The translations under genes and the position numbers were made by a program. Positions 45,357 through 54,420 of a stretch of DNA of 64,000 nucleotides are shown here, one piece after another. Origin of the DNA: Pseudomonas silesiensis (lineage in GTDB: Bacteria > Pseudomonadota > Gammaproteobacteria > Pseudomonadales > Pseudomonadaceae); contig NZ_CP014870.1 of the NCBI RefSeq assembly GCF_001661075.1, forward strand, positions 3,616,501 through 3,680,500, written 5' to 3'. Within the stretch, counting starts at the first letter, position 1, and each line of letters starts with the position of its first letter. The notes under the pieces were generated by a model. That model did not search any database and was not told where the DNA came from. It saw nothing but the letters and a program-made list of their open reading frames with translations.

Positions 45357-46031
45357 ATGCTGACCCACCCTTCCATCGTTTTAACGTTGCGCCGGCACCA
45401 CCTGTTCAGCCAACTGCCGGAGAAAGTCTTCGAGGAAGTCTGCGCCCTGGCCATGCTCAAGCGCCTGAGTTGTCACAGCACGCTCATGCACCAGGGGGAT
45501 CCTGCCAAGCGCTTTTTCCTGCTGGTCAGCGGCCAGATCAAGCTGTACCGGCTCACCGGCGAAGGCCAGGAAAACCTGGTGGAGATCATCCAGCCCGGCC
45601 AGACCTTTGCCGAGGCCTTGCTGTTCAGCCAGGCCCGGCTGTACCCGGTGAGCGCCACGGCGCTGAAGGACAGCGTGCTGGTGAGTATCGAGGGCAGCCA
45701 TTACCGCAGCGCCCTGGAGGACCAGCCGAAGGTGTGCCTGGCCATCCTGGCGAGCATGAGCGTGCACCTGCACCTGCGGCTGCGCGACATCGACACCTTG
45801 ACCATGGCCAGCGCGAGTCGGCGGGTGATCAATTTCCTGTTCCAGGAGCGCAACCCGCTCACCAACCGGATCGTCTTGCAGGTCTCCAAACGCCTGGTGG
45901 CGTCCAAACTCGGGATTCAGCCGGAAACCTTTTCGCGGATCCTGCATCGGCTGGTCGACAGCGGCCTGATCGCCATGGAGCGGCGCAATATCAGCATCCT
46001 CGCCGAAGAGGATCTGGCAGCATTTCAATAG
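45357..46031 (+). CDS. Crp/Fnr-family regulator, Dnr-like (first copy)
   Basis: A 224-aa regulator with a cNMP-type beta-roll sensor (about residues 15-120) and a winged helix (about 150-215; recognition region SKLGIQPETFSRILHRL, with the E-x-x-S/R pattern that reads TTGAT half-sites). There are no N-terminal Fe-S cysteines, so it is of the heme/NO-responsive Dnr type and not Anr. The start has GCGGAGG upstream. A second, divergent Dnr gene lies at 56550. Confidence 0.88.
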   Translation: MLTHPSIVLTLRRHHLFSQLPEKVFEEVCALAMLKRLSCHSTLMHQGDPAKRFFLLVSGQIKLYRLTGEGQENLVEIIQPGQTFAEALLFSQARLYPVSATALKDSVLVSIEGSHYRSALEDQPKVCLAILASMSVHLHLRLRDIDTLTMASASRRVINFLFQERNPLTNRIVLQVSKRLVASKLGIQPETFSRILHRLVDSGLIAMERRNISILAEEDLAAFQ

Positions 46032-46106
46032 ATGCAATTGACCGCAGTCATTGCGCAATGCCACCGGCGTTGCACACTGGACCAGTCCATCCCATGGAGA
46101 GTGCCC

Positions 46107-46505
46107 ATGCCCCGTTCAACCTTGCCTTTGGTGTACGCCTGCTCAGGCTGTAGCAATGTGGCCCAGCTGGCCAACACCCTGGCCGTGCGCCTGGATCGCA
46201 GCGGCCTGGCGGAAATGTCCTGCATCGTCGGGGTTGGCGGGCACGTGGCGGCGCTGGTCAACAAGGCGGCCTCGGGTAGGCGGATCTTTGCGCTGGACGG
46301 TTGTGCGCTGGAATGTGTCGAGAACTGCTTGAAGCAGCATGACCTTCATGCGGATGTGCACCTGATCCTCAACCAACACGGCCTGCGCAAACGCAATGGC
46401 GAAGACTGCACCGAGGCGCAGGGCGAGGAGTTGTTTGAAGTGATCAGGCAGTTGATTGCCACTGATGCCTTGCAGGAAGAAAACCGCCAGGAAACGATGG
46501 CCTGA
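46107..46505 (+). CDS. DGC-domain zinc-binding protein
   Basis: A 132-aa protein starting MPRSTLPLVYACSGCSNVAQ with the DGC motif FALDGCALECVENCLKQ. This is the family described as putative zinc-binding with conserved cysteines. GGAG lies before the ATG. It is 75 bp after the Fnr-like gene and probably in the same transcript. Its role in nitrate respiration is unknown; metal delivery or NO sensing are guesses. Confidence 0.8.
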   Translation: MPRSTLPLVYACSGCSNVAQLANTLAVRLDRSGLAEMSCIVGVGGHVAALVNKAASGRRIFALDGCALECVENCLKQHDLHADVHLILNQHGLRKRNGEDCTEAQGEELFEVIRQLIATDALQEENRQETMA

Positions 46506-46524
46506 GAAACAACAAAAATCACTG

Positions 46525-46610
46525 TGTGGGCTTGCCCGCGATGGCGGTGGCACATTCAACATGGATGTCGACTGTTGTACCGCCTTCGCTGGCAAGCCAG
46601 CTCCCACAGG
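46525..46610. repeat. REPIN between convergent genes
   Basis: An inverted REP pair (TGTGGGCTTGCCCGCGATGG and CAAGCCAGCTCCCACAGG) sits between the DGC-domain gene and ubiT, which converge. Confidence 0.8.
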
Positions 46611-46623
46611 GGTTATGTGTTGG

Positions 46624-47094
46624 TCAGCTTGCCGCCAAGCCCTTCCCTGCCCGTTCCAGATTGCGCCACAACCACACCGGCAACACGTCAGGATCCAGGC
46701 TGTCTATCAGGTTCTTCAACGCCAGCCCCAGCTCGGTATCGCCCTCGATCACCAGGCGCCGGCGAAAGAACAGCGTGTCCGGGTCTTCCTGACGGCTGGC
46801 CAGCAGCAGAAACTCCCGCCAGTTACCACTGATGGTCACATCCGCTGGGGCGTGCCCGGCAATCCGCAAGCCTTCCCGGCTGAGCGTCAAGTACCAGGAC
46901 AACCCCAGATCCGGAATCCGCAGGCACAGCCAGCGCCCGCGCAACACTTCAAATTCGCCGTCGCGCAACGGCTCGGCCAGGCAGCGATTGAGCGCCTGCT
47001 GCAACGCCAGGCGCTGCACCGCAAACGGCACCTTGCGCACCAGCGGCAATAACCGGTCGGCACCTTTCAACAACCACTTTTTACGATTCAACAC
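46624..47094 (-). CDS. ubiT: SCP2-domain ubiquinone synthesis accessory factor UbiT
   Basis: A 156-aa SCP2 lipid-binding protein (WLCLRIPDLGLSWYLTLSREGL, VTISGNWREFLLLASRQEDP). It is the accessory factor of oxygen-independent ubiquinone synthesis, binding isoprenoid intermediates. The GTG start lies within the end of ubiV with GAGGAGG upstream; a longer ATG start at 47151 would overlap ubiV extensively. It is the last gene of moaB-moeA-ubiU-ubiV-ubiT. Confidence 0.88.
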   Translation of the reverse strand: MLNRKKWLLKGADRLLPLVRKVPFAVQRLALQQALNRCLAEPLRDGEFEVLRGRWLCLRIPDLGLSWYLTLSREGLRIAGHAPADVTISGNWREFLLLASRQEDPDTLFFRRRLVIEGDTELGLALKNLIDSLDPDVLPVWLWRNLERAGKGLAAS

Positions 47095-47978
47095 AGGCCG
47101 ACCTCCTCGACGCGCAACATCCCGGCCTGGCCATGCCAATAACCATTGCAACCTTCGACGAACAACGGCGGCATCTCGCCCAGACGAACCCGCTGATAGG
47201 CGGCAACCACCTCGGCCATGCCTTCAGCCCGGGGGCTCAGGCGCAACAGATCGGCACCGCAGGCCACCAGCCCGGCGTAATCCGCCAGCAGATTGGTCAC
47301 CTCGGCCGACATCGTTTGAATGCCGTTGATGGTGAACAACGCCTGCCCTTCCTGACTGGTCAACGCCAGGCCATCGGGGTAGTTGATGCAGCAAAACTGG
47401 CAGTCGTCCTTGGGCTTGTTTTCCGCCCGAGCCGTGAAGCACCGTGCGGAATAGGCCAAGGGCAAATGCCCATAAGCGAAAATTTCAACCTCAGGCACCG
47501 CACGCCCCAGTTCCCGCACCTGGCCAAGCACATCGCCAATCAGCGCCGCCGAGCATTCCACCGGCGGTACCCAACGGATCATGCCGCTGTCCAACAATTG
47601 CGCCAGTGCATGACCGTTGTACAAATTCAGCGCCGGACCGCCCACGAACGGCAGCTTGCGCTCGGCCAGCAACTGCACCGCGCCCATGTCGTTGGCCTCC
47701 ACCAGCAACTGACCGTTGTCGCAGAGCCGGCGCAGGCTGGAAAGTTCGGACGCCGCCTCGATCAGGGTCAGGCTGGAGATCACCAACTGTGCCTGGCTGC
47801 ATTCCTGTAGTTCGCGACCCAAACCCAGCCATTGATCCAGGGAAAAGGACCGGCGTTTGGAGCACACGGTTTCCCCCAGGTAAATCACGTCCAGGGGCAA
47901 GGCCGACATCTCGGCGTAAAACTGACTGAGTTGCTGTTTGTCCCAGTAAAACAGGACAGGTCCAAGGCTGAGCTTCAT
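47088..47978 (-). CDS. ubiV: Oxygen-independent ubiquinone hydroxylation protein UbiV (U32 family)
   Basis: A 296-aa U32-peptidase-family Fe-S protein that works with UbiU to hydroxylate ubiquinone precursors without O2, using prephenate as donor. Conserved cysteines for the 4Fe-4S cluster are visible (CSKRRSF; SARCFTARA; DDCQFCCINYP). ATG 47978 is supported by the family start MKLSLGPVLFYW; an open extension upstream overlaps ubiU. It lies 10 bp after ubiU. Confidence 0.92.
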   Translation of the reverse strand: MKLSLGPVLFYWDKQQLSQFYAEMSALPLDVIYLGETVCSKRRSFSLDQWLGLGRELQECSQAQLVISSLTLIEAASELSSLRRLCDNGQLLVEANDMGAVQLLAERKLPFVGGPALNLYNGHALAQLLDSGMIRWVPPVECSAALIGDVLGQVRELGRAVPEVEIFAYGHLPLAYSARCFTARAENKPKDDCQFCCINYPDGLALTSQEGQALFTINGIQTMSAEVTNLLADYAGLVACGADLLRLSPRAEGMAEVVAAYQRVRLGEMPPLFVEGCNGYWHGQAGMLRVEEVGLC

Positions 47979-47988
47979 GTGCCGTCCC

Positions 47989-48984
47989 TCATTGCCATGA
48001 TCGATGATAAGCACCCAGGGTGGTCTGGCTGCCTTCGGAAAGACCGGCCAGCACCCGGCGCCATTCGTCCTTGACCCGAAAATTGGCCGGCGCGCCACGG
48101 TGGGCATCGAGTGCCGCACGCCAGACGCGGGTGACTTGTTCGACATAGGCCGGGCTGCGTTGGCGGCCCTCGATTTTGACCGCTTCGACGCCGATGGCCG
48201 TCAACTCCGGCAGCAGGTCCAGGGTGTCGAGGCTGGTGGGTTCCTCCAGGGCATGGAAGCGTTTGCCGCCGACCAGGAAGCGGCCTTTGCACAGGGTCGG
48301 GTAACCGGCCGGTTCGTCGGGAGTGTAGCGGTCGATCAGCACTTCACTGAGGCGTGCGCTCAAGCCTTCGGCGTCTTCGCTCCAGCGCACCGCCTTGGCC
48401 GGCGAACAGACACCGCACAGGTTCGGCGACTCGCCGGTAATGTAGGAAGACAGATGACAACGCCCTTCGGCCATGATGCACAGACTGCCGAAACCAAAAA
48501 CCTCGATGGGCACCGGACTGCTGGCGGCGACCTGGCGCACCTGCGCCAGGGACAACACCCGTGGCAGCACCGCGCGCCGGATGCCGTAGCGCTGCGCATA
48601 GAATTGCAGCGCCGCGGCATGGGTCGCCGAGCCCTGGACCGACAGGTGCAACGCCAGTTGCGGATGGCGCTGGCTGGCATAGTTGAGCACCCCGGGGTCG
48701 GCGGCGATCAACGCATCCACACCGAAATCGGCGGCGCGATCCACCGCCCGCTGCCAGCGCTCCCAACCCTTGGGTTGTGGGTAGGTGTTGACCGCGACGT
48801 AGAGTTTGCGCTGATGCTGGCGGATGTGGGCGACCGCGGCGTCGAACTGCTTGTCGTCCATGTTCAGCCCGGCGAAATGCCGGGCATTGGTGTCATCGCG
48901 AAAACCGACATAGACGGCATCCGCGCCTTGGCGAACCGCCGCTTTAAGCGCAGGCAGGTTCCCTGCCGGGCAGACCAGTTGCAT
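47989..48984 (-). CDS. ubiU: Oxygen-independent ubiquinone hydroxylation protein UbiU (U32 family)
   Basis: A 331-aa U32-family protein starting MQLVCPAGNLPALKAAVRQG. The cluster cysteines are in GRCHLSSYITG, NLCGVCSP and TLCKGRF. It pairs with UbiV for anaerobic ring hydroxylation, giving nitrate respiration its ubiquinone. It forms the block moaB-moeA-ubiU-ubiV-ubiT. Confidence 0.93.
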   Translation of the reverse strand: MQLVCPAGNLPALKAAVRQGADAVYVGFRDDTNARHFAGLNMDDKQFDAAVAHIRQHQRKLYVAVNTYPQPKGWERWQRAVDRAADFGVDALIAADPGVLNYASQRHPQLALHLSVQGSATHAAALQFYAQRYGIRRAVLPRVLSLAQVRQVAASSPVPIEVFGFGSLCIMAEGRCHLSSYITGESPNLCGVCSPAKAVRWSEDAEGLSARLSEVLIDRYTPDEPAGYPTLCKGRFLVGGKRFHALEEPTSLDTLDLLPELTAIGVEAVKIEGRQRSPAYVEQVTRVWRAALDAHRGAPANFRVKDEWRRVLAGLSEGSQTTLGAYHRSWQ

Positions 48985-49106
48985 GGGTAATCCTCATGGG
49001 AAATCGCGTCTCGCCCGTCCATCGACGCCTGTGGCGCATCGGGCGAAAAAGGCGCTGCCAGTCTAGCGAGACCGGCAGGCACAGCCTTGACGGCAATCAA
49101 TTGCCC

Positions 49107-50342
49107 TCAATGCATCAGGTCGGCGAAGGACAGGAACTTCACGTTGTCGTGCTTGAGCACTTGCTGTTCGCACTCGATCACCGCCAGGCCTTCGGCCCAA
49201 CAGGCGGCCGTCAACATCGCCGAGCTTTGCTGCGGGTGCAGCTCCACGCGCAACTGACCGTCAGTGCCAGGGATCAGTCGTGCCCGCAAATACTGGCGAC
49301 GCTTGTTGCTCTGCAGCCAGTCGAATCCGGCCGGCACGCTCAAGGGCAGCGGCAATACGTCAGTCACCCCCTGGGCCCGAAGCAGCAACGGACGCACCAC
49401 CACCAACGCGGTAATCAGCGCCGCCGAAGGATTGCCCGGCATACCGATCCAGGGTTTGCCGGCCACTTCGCCGAAGGCCAGCGGTTTGCCCGGCTGGATG
49501 GCCAGGCGCCAGAAATCGATGCGACCCAGTTCCTCGATCGCCTGTTTGAGATGATCCTCCCCACCGACCGAGACGCCCCCGGAGCTGAGCAGCAGGTCAC
49601 ATTCCGAAGAGGCCAGGCTCAACGCGTGCCGACTGGCCGCCAACTCATCGGCCATAACGCCATAGTCGTGCACCTCGACGCCCCAGCCGCGCAGTAACGC
49701 GGCCAGGCAATGGCGATTGCTGTTGTAGATCTGCCCCGGTGCCAAGGCCTCGCCCGGCTCGCGCAGCTCATTGCCGCTGCTGAGCAGGCACACCTGCAGC
49801 GGCCGATAGACCTCGACCCGCGCGATACCGGCGCCGGCCAGCAACCCCACTTCCTGGGCGCGCAGGCGTTTGCCGGCCTGGAGCAACAGATCGCCGCGGC
49901 GGACTTCCTCGCCCAGCTTGCGCACGTGATCCCCAGGGCTCACCGCCGGGAAACACACGCGCTCGCCTTCTACCTGGCAGCGCTCTTGCGGCACCACCGT
50001 ATCGGCACCCGAGGGCAACGGCGCACCGGTGAAAATCTGCACCGTCTGTTGCGCGAGCAAGGGTGAACAGGCTGGGTCGCCCGCGGCAATTCGCCCGCCA
50101 AGCGGCAGCCAGCCACCCTCCGCCGGCAGATCGGCGGCCCTGAGGGCGTATCCGTCCATGGCGCTGTTGTCCCAGGCCGGCAGGTTCACCGGGGAATGAA
50201 TATCGCACGCCAGTACCCGGCCCAAGGCCTGATCCAGATCGATCATCTGCCCCGGGGGCGGCGGCGGTGCCTGATCCAGCAGACGGCGGATGGCCTCGTC
50301 CACCGGCATCAGGCTGCCGAGGTCGCACACCCGGGCGCTCAT
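49107..50342 (-). CDS. moeA: Molybdopterin molybdenumtransferase MoeA
   Basis: A 411-aa enzyme that inserts molybdenum into adenylylated molybdopterin. Domains: linker/domain II at the N-terminus (DSAMDGYA-like NSAMDGYALRAADL), then the MogA-like domain (SSGNELREPG, ILLSSGGVSVGGEDHLK-like DLLLSSGGVSVGGED, GMPGNPSAAL) and a C-terminal domain. Its ATG overlaps the moaB stop (ATGA). It is likely one of two moeA genes in the genome, given its anaerobic context. Confidence 0.94.
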   Translation of the reverse strand: MSARVCDLGSLMPVDEAIRRLLDQAPPPPPGQMIDLDQALGRVLACDIHSPVNLPAWDNSAMDGYALRAADLPAEGGWLPLGGRIAAGDPACSPLLAQQTVQIFTGAPLPSGADTVVPQERCQVEGERVCFPAVSPGDHVRKLGEEVRRGDLLLQAGKRLRAQEVGLLAGAGIARVEVYRPLQVCLLSSGNELREPGEALAPGQIYNSNRHCLAALLRGWGVEVHDYGVMADELAASRHALSLASSECDLLLSSGGVSVGGEDHLKQAIEELGRIDFWRLAIQPGKPLAFGEVAGKPWIGMPGNPSAALITALVVVRPLLLRAQGVTDVLPLPLSVPAGFDWLQSNKRRQYLRARLIPGTDGQLRVELHPQQSSAMLTAACWAEGLAVIECEQQVLKHDNVKFLSFADLMH

Positions 50343-50893
50343 GGGCGTGTCTCGCAGGCGTCGATGAGTCGTTGTGCCTGCGGCTTCAAATGTGGAGCGA
50401 AGTTGCACGGGCCGGTGCGGCTGTCCAGCTGTTCGAGCAGGATCTGGTTCCAGGCGGTGCGGCAGGCCCCCGGCGAACCCGGAACACAGCACACCAGCAC
50501 GCCGTTGCTCATTCCGGCCAGGGCCCGGGACTGCAGGCTGGACATGCCGATTTCCACCAGGGACACCTGGCGGAACAGCTCACCGAAGCCTTCCACGTGT
50601 TTGTCCAGCAACGGCAGCACCGCTTGCGGCGTGTTGTCGCGAGCGGTGAAACCGGTGCCGCCGGTCATGAGGATCACTTGTACCCGAGCATCGGCGATCC
50701 AGTGGGAGACCTTGGCGCGGATCTGATAAACGTCGTCCTTGACCAGGTCGCGATCGATCAGGACATGCCCGGCGGTCTGCAGCAAATCGGTCAGGGTCTG
50801 TCCCGAACTGTCGGTCTCGAAGGTGCGCGTATCGCTGATGGTCAGCACGGCGATGTTCAGGGGTTCGAAAGTGCGTTGCGCCAGATGGGCCAT
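50339..50893 (-). CDS. moaB: Molybdenum cofactor biosynthesis protein MoaB
   Basis: A 184-aa MoaB/MogA-fold protein (VLTISDTRTFETDSSGQTL, MTGGTGFTARDNTPQAV, PGSPGACRTAW) that adenylylates molybdopterin. The start MAHLAQRTFEPL is chosen by family and by GGAAG upstream; an open extension to 51010 would cover the NarL-like site. It is the first gene of the moaB-moeA-ubiUVT transcript. Confidence 0.93.
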   Translation of the reverse strand: MAHLAQRTFEPLNIAVLTISDTRTFETDSSGQTLTDLLQTAGHVLIDRDLVKDDVYQIRAKVSHWIADARVQVILMTGGTGFTARDNTPQAVLPLLDKHVEGFGELFRQVSLVEIGMSSLQSRALAGMSNGVLVCCVPGSPGACRTAWNQILLEQLDSRTGPCNFAPHLKPQAQRLIDACETRP

Positions 50894-50957
50894 GTCCAGG
50901 TCTTCCCGTAGATGAGGGTATGGCCCGAAGCCTGAACCGGAATGGCGCGCGGGCCTA

Positions 50958-50973
50958 TTCCTCCAAGGAGGTA
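50958..50973. promoter_or_regulatory. NarL-type 7-2-7 site upstream of moaB
   Basis: TTCCTCC-AA-GGAGGTA is an almost perfect inverted heptamer pair, 65 bp before the moaB start and similar to the narK1 site. It implies nitrate control of cofactor and ubiquinone synthesis. Confidence 0.65.
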
Positions 50974-51014
50974 CCTCGACAGGGACATAAGAGGATTGTG
51001 TCGGGCACACAAAA

Positions 51015-51107
51015 CCTGTGGGAGCGAGCTTGCTCGCGATAGCGGTTTGTCAGGCAACATTGATGTTGACTGATCCACCGCTATCGCGAGCAAGCTCGCT
51101 CCCACAT
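51015..51107. repeat. REPIN upstream of moaB
   Basis: CCTGTGGGAGCGAGCTTGCT with CGCGATAGCGG, and its inverted copy (CCGCTATCGCGAGCAAGCTC...CCCACA), surround about 40 bp. Confidence 0.9.
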
Positions 51108-51142
51108 AGTTCTCCATTGCTGCATGTTTTGCGCAACGGGCC

Positions 51143-51790
51143 TCAAGGCGCCAGGCGAGTCCGCTGCCACGCGCCATCGCGCAACCGGTAATCAAGCCGG
51201 TCATGCAACCGATCGGCACGGCCCTGCCAAAACTCGAGCCGGTCCGGGTGCAGGCAGTAGCCGCCCCAATGCTCAGGCCGCGAGACGCTGTGGCCGACGA
51301 AGCGTTTGATGGTGTGCGCGAGCATGGATTCAAGGGCTGCGCGACTGGCCAGCGGCCGGCTTTGGGGTGAAGCCCAGGCGCCGAGGCGGCTGGCCACCGG
51401 GCGGGAATCGAAGTACGCGTCAGAGAGCTGCGGGTCGAGCCTGGACACCTGGCCTTCGATGCGCACCTGCCGTTCCAGTCCCGGCCAGAAAAAAGTCATC
51501 GCGGCATGGGGATTTGCGGCCAGCTGCTGCCCTTTATCGCTCTGGTAATTGCCGAAAAAAGTAAAGCCTTCATCGCTCAGCCCCTTGAGCAGCAGTACCC
51601 GGCAGTGCGGTCGTCCGTCGCTGTCGACCGTCGCGAGCACCATGCTATTGGCCTCCACGGGCGCGCACTCGGTGTCGCGGGCCTGTTGCAGCCATTGCCG
51701 GAACATCGCCAGCGGATCCTCCGGCGCCGCGTCGTCTTGCAGGCCATGAAGGGTGTAGTTACGGCGCAATTGAGCCAGGGACAGGGGCAT
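51143..51790 (-). CDS. pdxH: Pyridoxamine 5'-phosphate oxidase PdxH-type
   Basis: A 215-aa flavoprotein with the full PdxH pattern: [36 protein letters not shown] (FMN site), [15 protein letters not shown], and the C-terminal WQRTRLAP. It makes pyridoxal phosphate using O2. It lies between moaB and norR and may be a second copy; its presence in an anaerobic cluster is unexplained. The ATG is chosen at the family start with CGGAG upstream. Confidence 0.88.
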   Translation of the reverse strand: MPLSLAQLRRNYTLHGLQDDAAPEDPLAMFRQWLQQARDTECAPVEANSMVLATVDSDGRPHCRVLLLKGLSDEGFTFFGNYQSDKGQQLAANPHAAMTFFWPGLERQVRIEGQVSRLDPQLSDAYFDSRPVASRLGAWASPQSRPLASRAALESMLAHTIKRFVGHSVSRPEHWGGYCLHPDRLEFWQGRADRLHDRLDYRLRDGAWQRTRLAP

Positions 51791-51868
51791 GACATCGATC
51801 TCCGAAGGGTTTTGCCCAGTGTGCGAGGCACTGCGCAAAACCACCTTGACCGCCATCAACACTGTCGA

Positions 51869-53398
51869 TCACTTGAGCCGCAGGCGCCGCGCCAGTTTGT
51901 GCAGATTGCTCGGATCGACTTCCAGGATCCGCGCGGCACTGGCCCAGTTTTCCCCGGACAGGGCAAGGGCCTGGAGGATTTTCTTGCGCTGGTAATCGTC
52001 GACGGCTTCCCCCAGGGGCTGGAACGGCGCATCGGCTACCAACGCCTCAAGCGGCTCGACCGCCGCCCCTGGCGCCCCCATTGCACTGTCGAGATCGAGA
52101 ATTTCCGGCTCCAGCGTCATGATCAAGGTGCGACTGCTGCCTCGGCTCAGCTGCTTCAATGCGGCGCGACTGATCACATGCTCCAGTTCCCGCACGTTGC
52201 CTGGCCAGGTGTACGCCAACAGCGCGCGCTCGGCCGGCGGCGACAGGCGCAAGCCGCGCAAGCCAAGCCGCGCCCGGTTGAGCTCAAGGAAATGCCCGGC
52301 CAGCATCAACACATCGTTACCGCGCTCGCGCAGGGGCGGAATCGGCACCGGGTACACCGAGAGCCGGTGATACAGGTCGGCCCGGAACAGACCCTCGCGA
52401 ATGCTGTCCGGCAGGTGCCGGTTGGTGGCGGCGATGATGCGCACATCGACGTGCAACGGCTTGTCGGCGCCCAGGCGCTGGATCTCGCCATTTTGCAGCG
52501 TACGCAACAGCTTCGCCTGCACCGCCAACGGCAACTCACCGACTTCATCGAGAAACAGCGTGCCGCCGTTGGCCGCATCGAAGCGTCCGGCACGGTCACT
52601 GGTGGCGCCGGAAAAGGCGCCTTTGACATGGCCGAACAATTCACTCTCCGCCAGCGACTCCGGCAAGGCGGCGCAGTTGACCTGGATCAGCGGCTTGTGG
52701 TTGCGCCGTGAAAGCCGGTGCAAGCGCCGGGCGAACAGCTCTTTGCCGACACCGGTCTCGCCCAACAGCAACACCGGCAGTTCGGAGTCGGCCAGCACAT
52801 CCAGCTCGTTGAGCAACTGATGCAAGACCTCGCTCTGGCCGAGGATCTCGCCCTCCTCGACGGGCATGCGCAGGTCCAGGGTATCGCTGCGGGACAAACG
52901 CAAGCTGCGGTTTTCCTGCTCGAGCCGGGTCACCCGCACGGCGGCCTCGATCTGCAGGGTGCAGCGCTTGAGTTCCTCCCGGGCCTGGCTGTCGAAGGTT
53001 CCGGCGTGCAGCGCATCGAGGGTGATCGCGCCCCAGATCCGGCCTTCCACGTACAGGCTCACGCCCATGCAGTCATGCACCGGCAACGGTTCGCCGACGT
53101 GGCCGTCGAGCAAGCCGTCGTAAGGGTCCGGCAGACGGCTGTCGGGCTCGAACCAGACCGGCTCGCGGGACGCCATGATCGCCGCCAGCCGCGGATGCTG
53201 GGCAATGACAAAGCGCCGCCCCAGGGCTTCATGCACCAGCCCCACGGTCGCCACCGGCCTGAGGCTGTCGTCATCCAGGCGCAGCAATCCCACCGCGCCA
53301 CTGTTGAAGTATTCGCGCAGGGTCTGGACCAGTCGTTGCAACCGCACCGCATTGGGCAACTCGACAATCAGGTCGGCCGCCAGGCTTTCACGCAACAT
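51869..53398 (-). CDS. norR: NO-responsive sigma-54 activator NorR
   Basis: A 509-aa enhancer-binding protein. The N-terminal GAF (about residues 20-165) binds NO at a non-heme iron. A AAA+ domain (about 185-425) follows, with Walker A GETGVGKE, the sigma-54 contact loop GAFSGA and Walker [13 protein letters not shown] Fis-type helix-turn-helix lies at the C-terminus ([21 protein letters not shown]). It is divergent from ytfE. Three GGT-N7-ACC sites lie between them, the first adjoining its own start codon, so autoregulation is likely. Confidence 0.95.
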   Translation of the reverse strand: MLRESLAADLIVELPNAVRLQRLVQTLREYFNSGAVGLLRLDDDSLRPVATVGLVHEALGRRFVIAQHPRLAAIMASREPVWFEPDSRLPDPYDGLLDGHVGEPLPVHDCMGVSLYVEGRIWGAITLDALHAGTFDSQAREELKRCTLQIEAAVRVTRLEQENRSLRLSRSDTLDLRMPVEEGEILGQSEVLHQLLNELDVLADSELPVLLLGETGVGKELFARRLHRLSRRNHKPLIQVNCAALPESLAESELFGHVKGAFSGATSDRAGRFDAANGGTLFLDEVGELPLAVQAKLLRTLQNGEIQRLGADKPLHVDVRIIAATNRHLPDSIREGLFRADLYHRLSVYPVPIPPLRERGNDVLMLAGHFLELNRARLGLRGLRLSPPAERALLAYTWPGNVRELEHVISRAALKQLSRGSSRTLIMTLEPEILDLDSAMGAPGAAVEPLEALVADAPFQPLGEAVDDYQRKKILQALALSGENWASAARILEVDPSNLHKLARRLRLK

Positions 53399-53455
53399 GG
53401 TAGTAAGTACCCTCTTTGGTTGGATTCACCCTAAAGCGTCAGGGTGACTATCACC
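53399..53455. promoter_or_regulatory. Three NorR enhancer sites between norR and ytfE
   Basis: GGT-N7-ACC occurs at 53399-53411, 53418-53430 and 53443-53455 (the last is the perfect palindrome GGTGACTATCACC). This matches the NorR binding consensus and the three-site layout known for norR-linked promoters. Confidence 0.88.
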
Positions 53456-53495
53456 ACAATTAAAAAAACATCGATGCTTTTCAATCAGTTGACTA

Positions 53496-53511
53496 TGGCA
53501 TGCCGGGTGCA
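53496..53511 (+). promoter_or_regulatory. Sigma-54 (-24/-12) promoter of ytfE
   Basis: TGGCATGCCGGGTGCA fits the RpoN consensus TGGCACG-N4-TTGC, with GG and GC twelve bases apart. It lies 54 bp beyond the start of the third NorR site and 43 bp before the ytfE start. Confidence 0.8.
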
Positions 53512-53553
53512 ACGAGCTTGGGGAACCGTTGAATCCATACAAGGAACTCCCTG

Positions 53554-54228
53554 ATGAGCCAGACCCTACTTGAACAAAGCCTCGGCCAACTGGCCTGCGA
53601 CATTCCCGGCGCCACCCGGATCTTTCACAGCTTCAAACTGGACTTCTGTTGCGGCGGGCATAAAAGCCTGCGCGAAGCTGCCCTTGGCAAGGACCTCGAT
53701 CCGCTGCTGATCGCCGATGCCCTGCACGACCTGCAAGACGCCGGCGACACCCAACTCGACTGGCGCAACGAACCGTCGCAGGCGTTGATCGCCCACCTCC
53801 TGGCGCGCTATCACGCCCGCCACCGCGAGCAACTGCCGGAACTGATCCGCCTGGCTCGCCGTGTCGAGCAGGTGCATGGCGCCCGCAGCAGCTGCCCCAA
53901 TGGCCTGGCCGATCTGCTGACCGACATGCAACAGGAACTCGAAGGGCACATGCTCAAGGAGGAACAAGTGCTGTTCCCGATGCTGCAACAGGGCATCGGC
54001 CTTCAGGCCGCGCCGCCGATCCAGGTGCTGCGCTTCGAACATGATCAACATGGCCAGGCGCTGGACCAGCTGCTGCTACTGACCAACCACATCATTCCAC
54101 CGGCCGATGCCTGCAACACCTGGCGCGCGCTTTATCGCGGGTTGCTGGAGTTCAAGGACGACCTGATGCAACACATCCATCTGGAAAACAACGTGCTGTT
54201 CATCAACGCCCTCAAACCCCGTCATTGA
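53554..54228 (+). CDS. ytfE: Iron-sulfur cluster repair di-iron protein (YtfE/DnrN/NorA type)
   Basis: A 224-aa RIC protein. The N-terminal DUF542 part carries LDFCCGGHKSL (Cys-Cys-Gly). The hemerythrin-like four-helix part follows, with His/Glu ligands (RYHARHREQL, LEGHMLKEEQVLFPML, FEHDQHG, HIHLENNVLF). It repairs Fe-S clusters damaged by NO and can limit free NO. Predicted to be NorR- and sigma-54-dependent. AAGGAACT precedes the ATG. Confidence 0.94.
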   Translation: MSQTLLEQSLGQLACDIPGATRIFHSFKLDFCCGGHKSLREAALGKDLDPLLIADALHDLQDAGDTQLDWRNEPSQALIAHLLARYHARHREQLPELIRLARRVEQVHGARSSCPNGLADLLTDMQQELEGHMLKEEQVLFPMLQQGIGLQAAPPIQVLRFEHDQHGQALDQLLLLTNHIIPPADACNTWRALYRGLLEFKDDLMQHIHLENNVLFINALKPRH

Positions 54229-54263
54229 TTACCAACCCGTAACGCCGCTTTCGCCGGCAACCC

Positions 54264-54372
54264 GTAATTGTAGGAGCGAGCTTGCTCGCGATGGACTCAA
54301 GAGCGCCGCGTTTAACCAGTAAACACGCGTTATCGTTAACGACCATCGCGAGCAAGCTCGCTCCTACAATTA
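54264..54372. repeat. REPIN between convergent ytfE and the nnrS operon
   Basis: GTAGGAGCGAGCTTGCTCGC with GATGG and its inverted copy (CCATCGCGAGCAAGC...CTCCTAC) flank about 45 bp. Flanking TAATTG/CAATTA extends the symmetry. Confidence 0.9.
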
Positions 54373-54420
54373 CGGCTTGCCGGCGAAGGCGCCAACACTG
54401 ACCGACAAGTTTTCCAGCAA

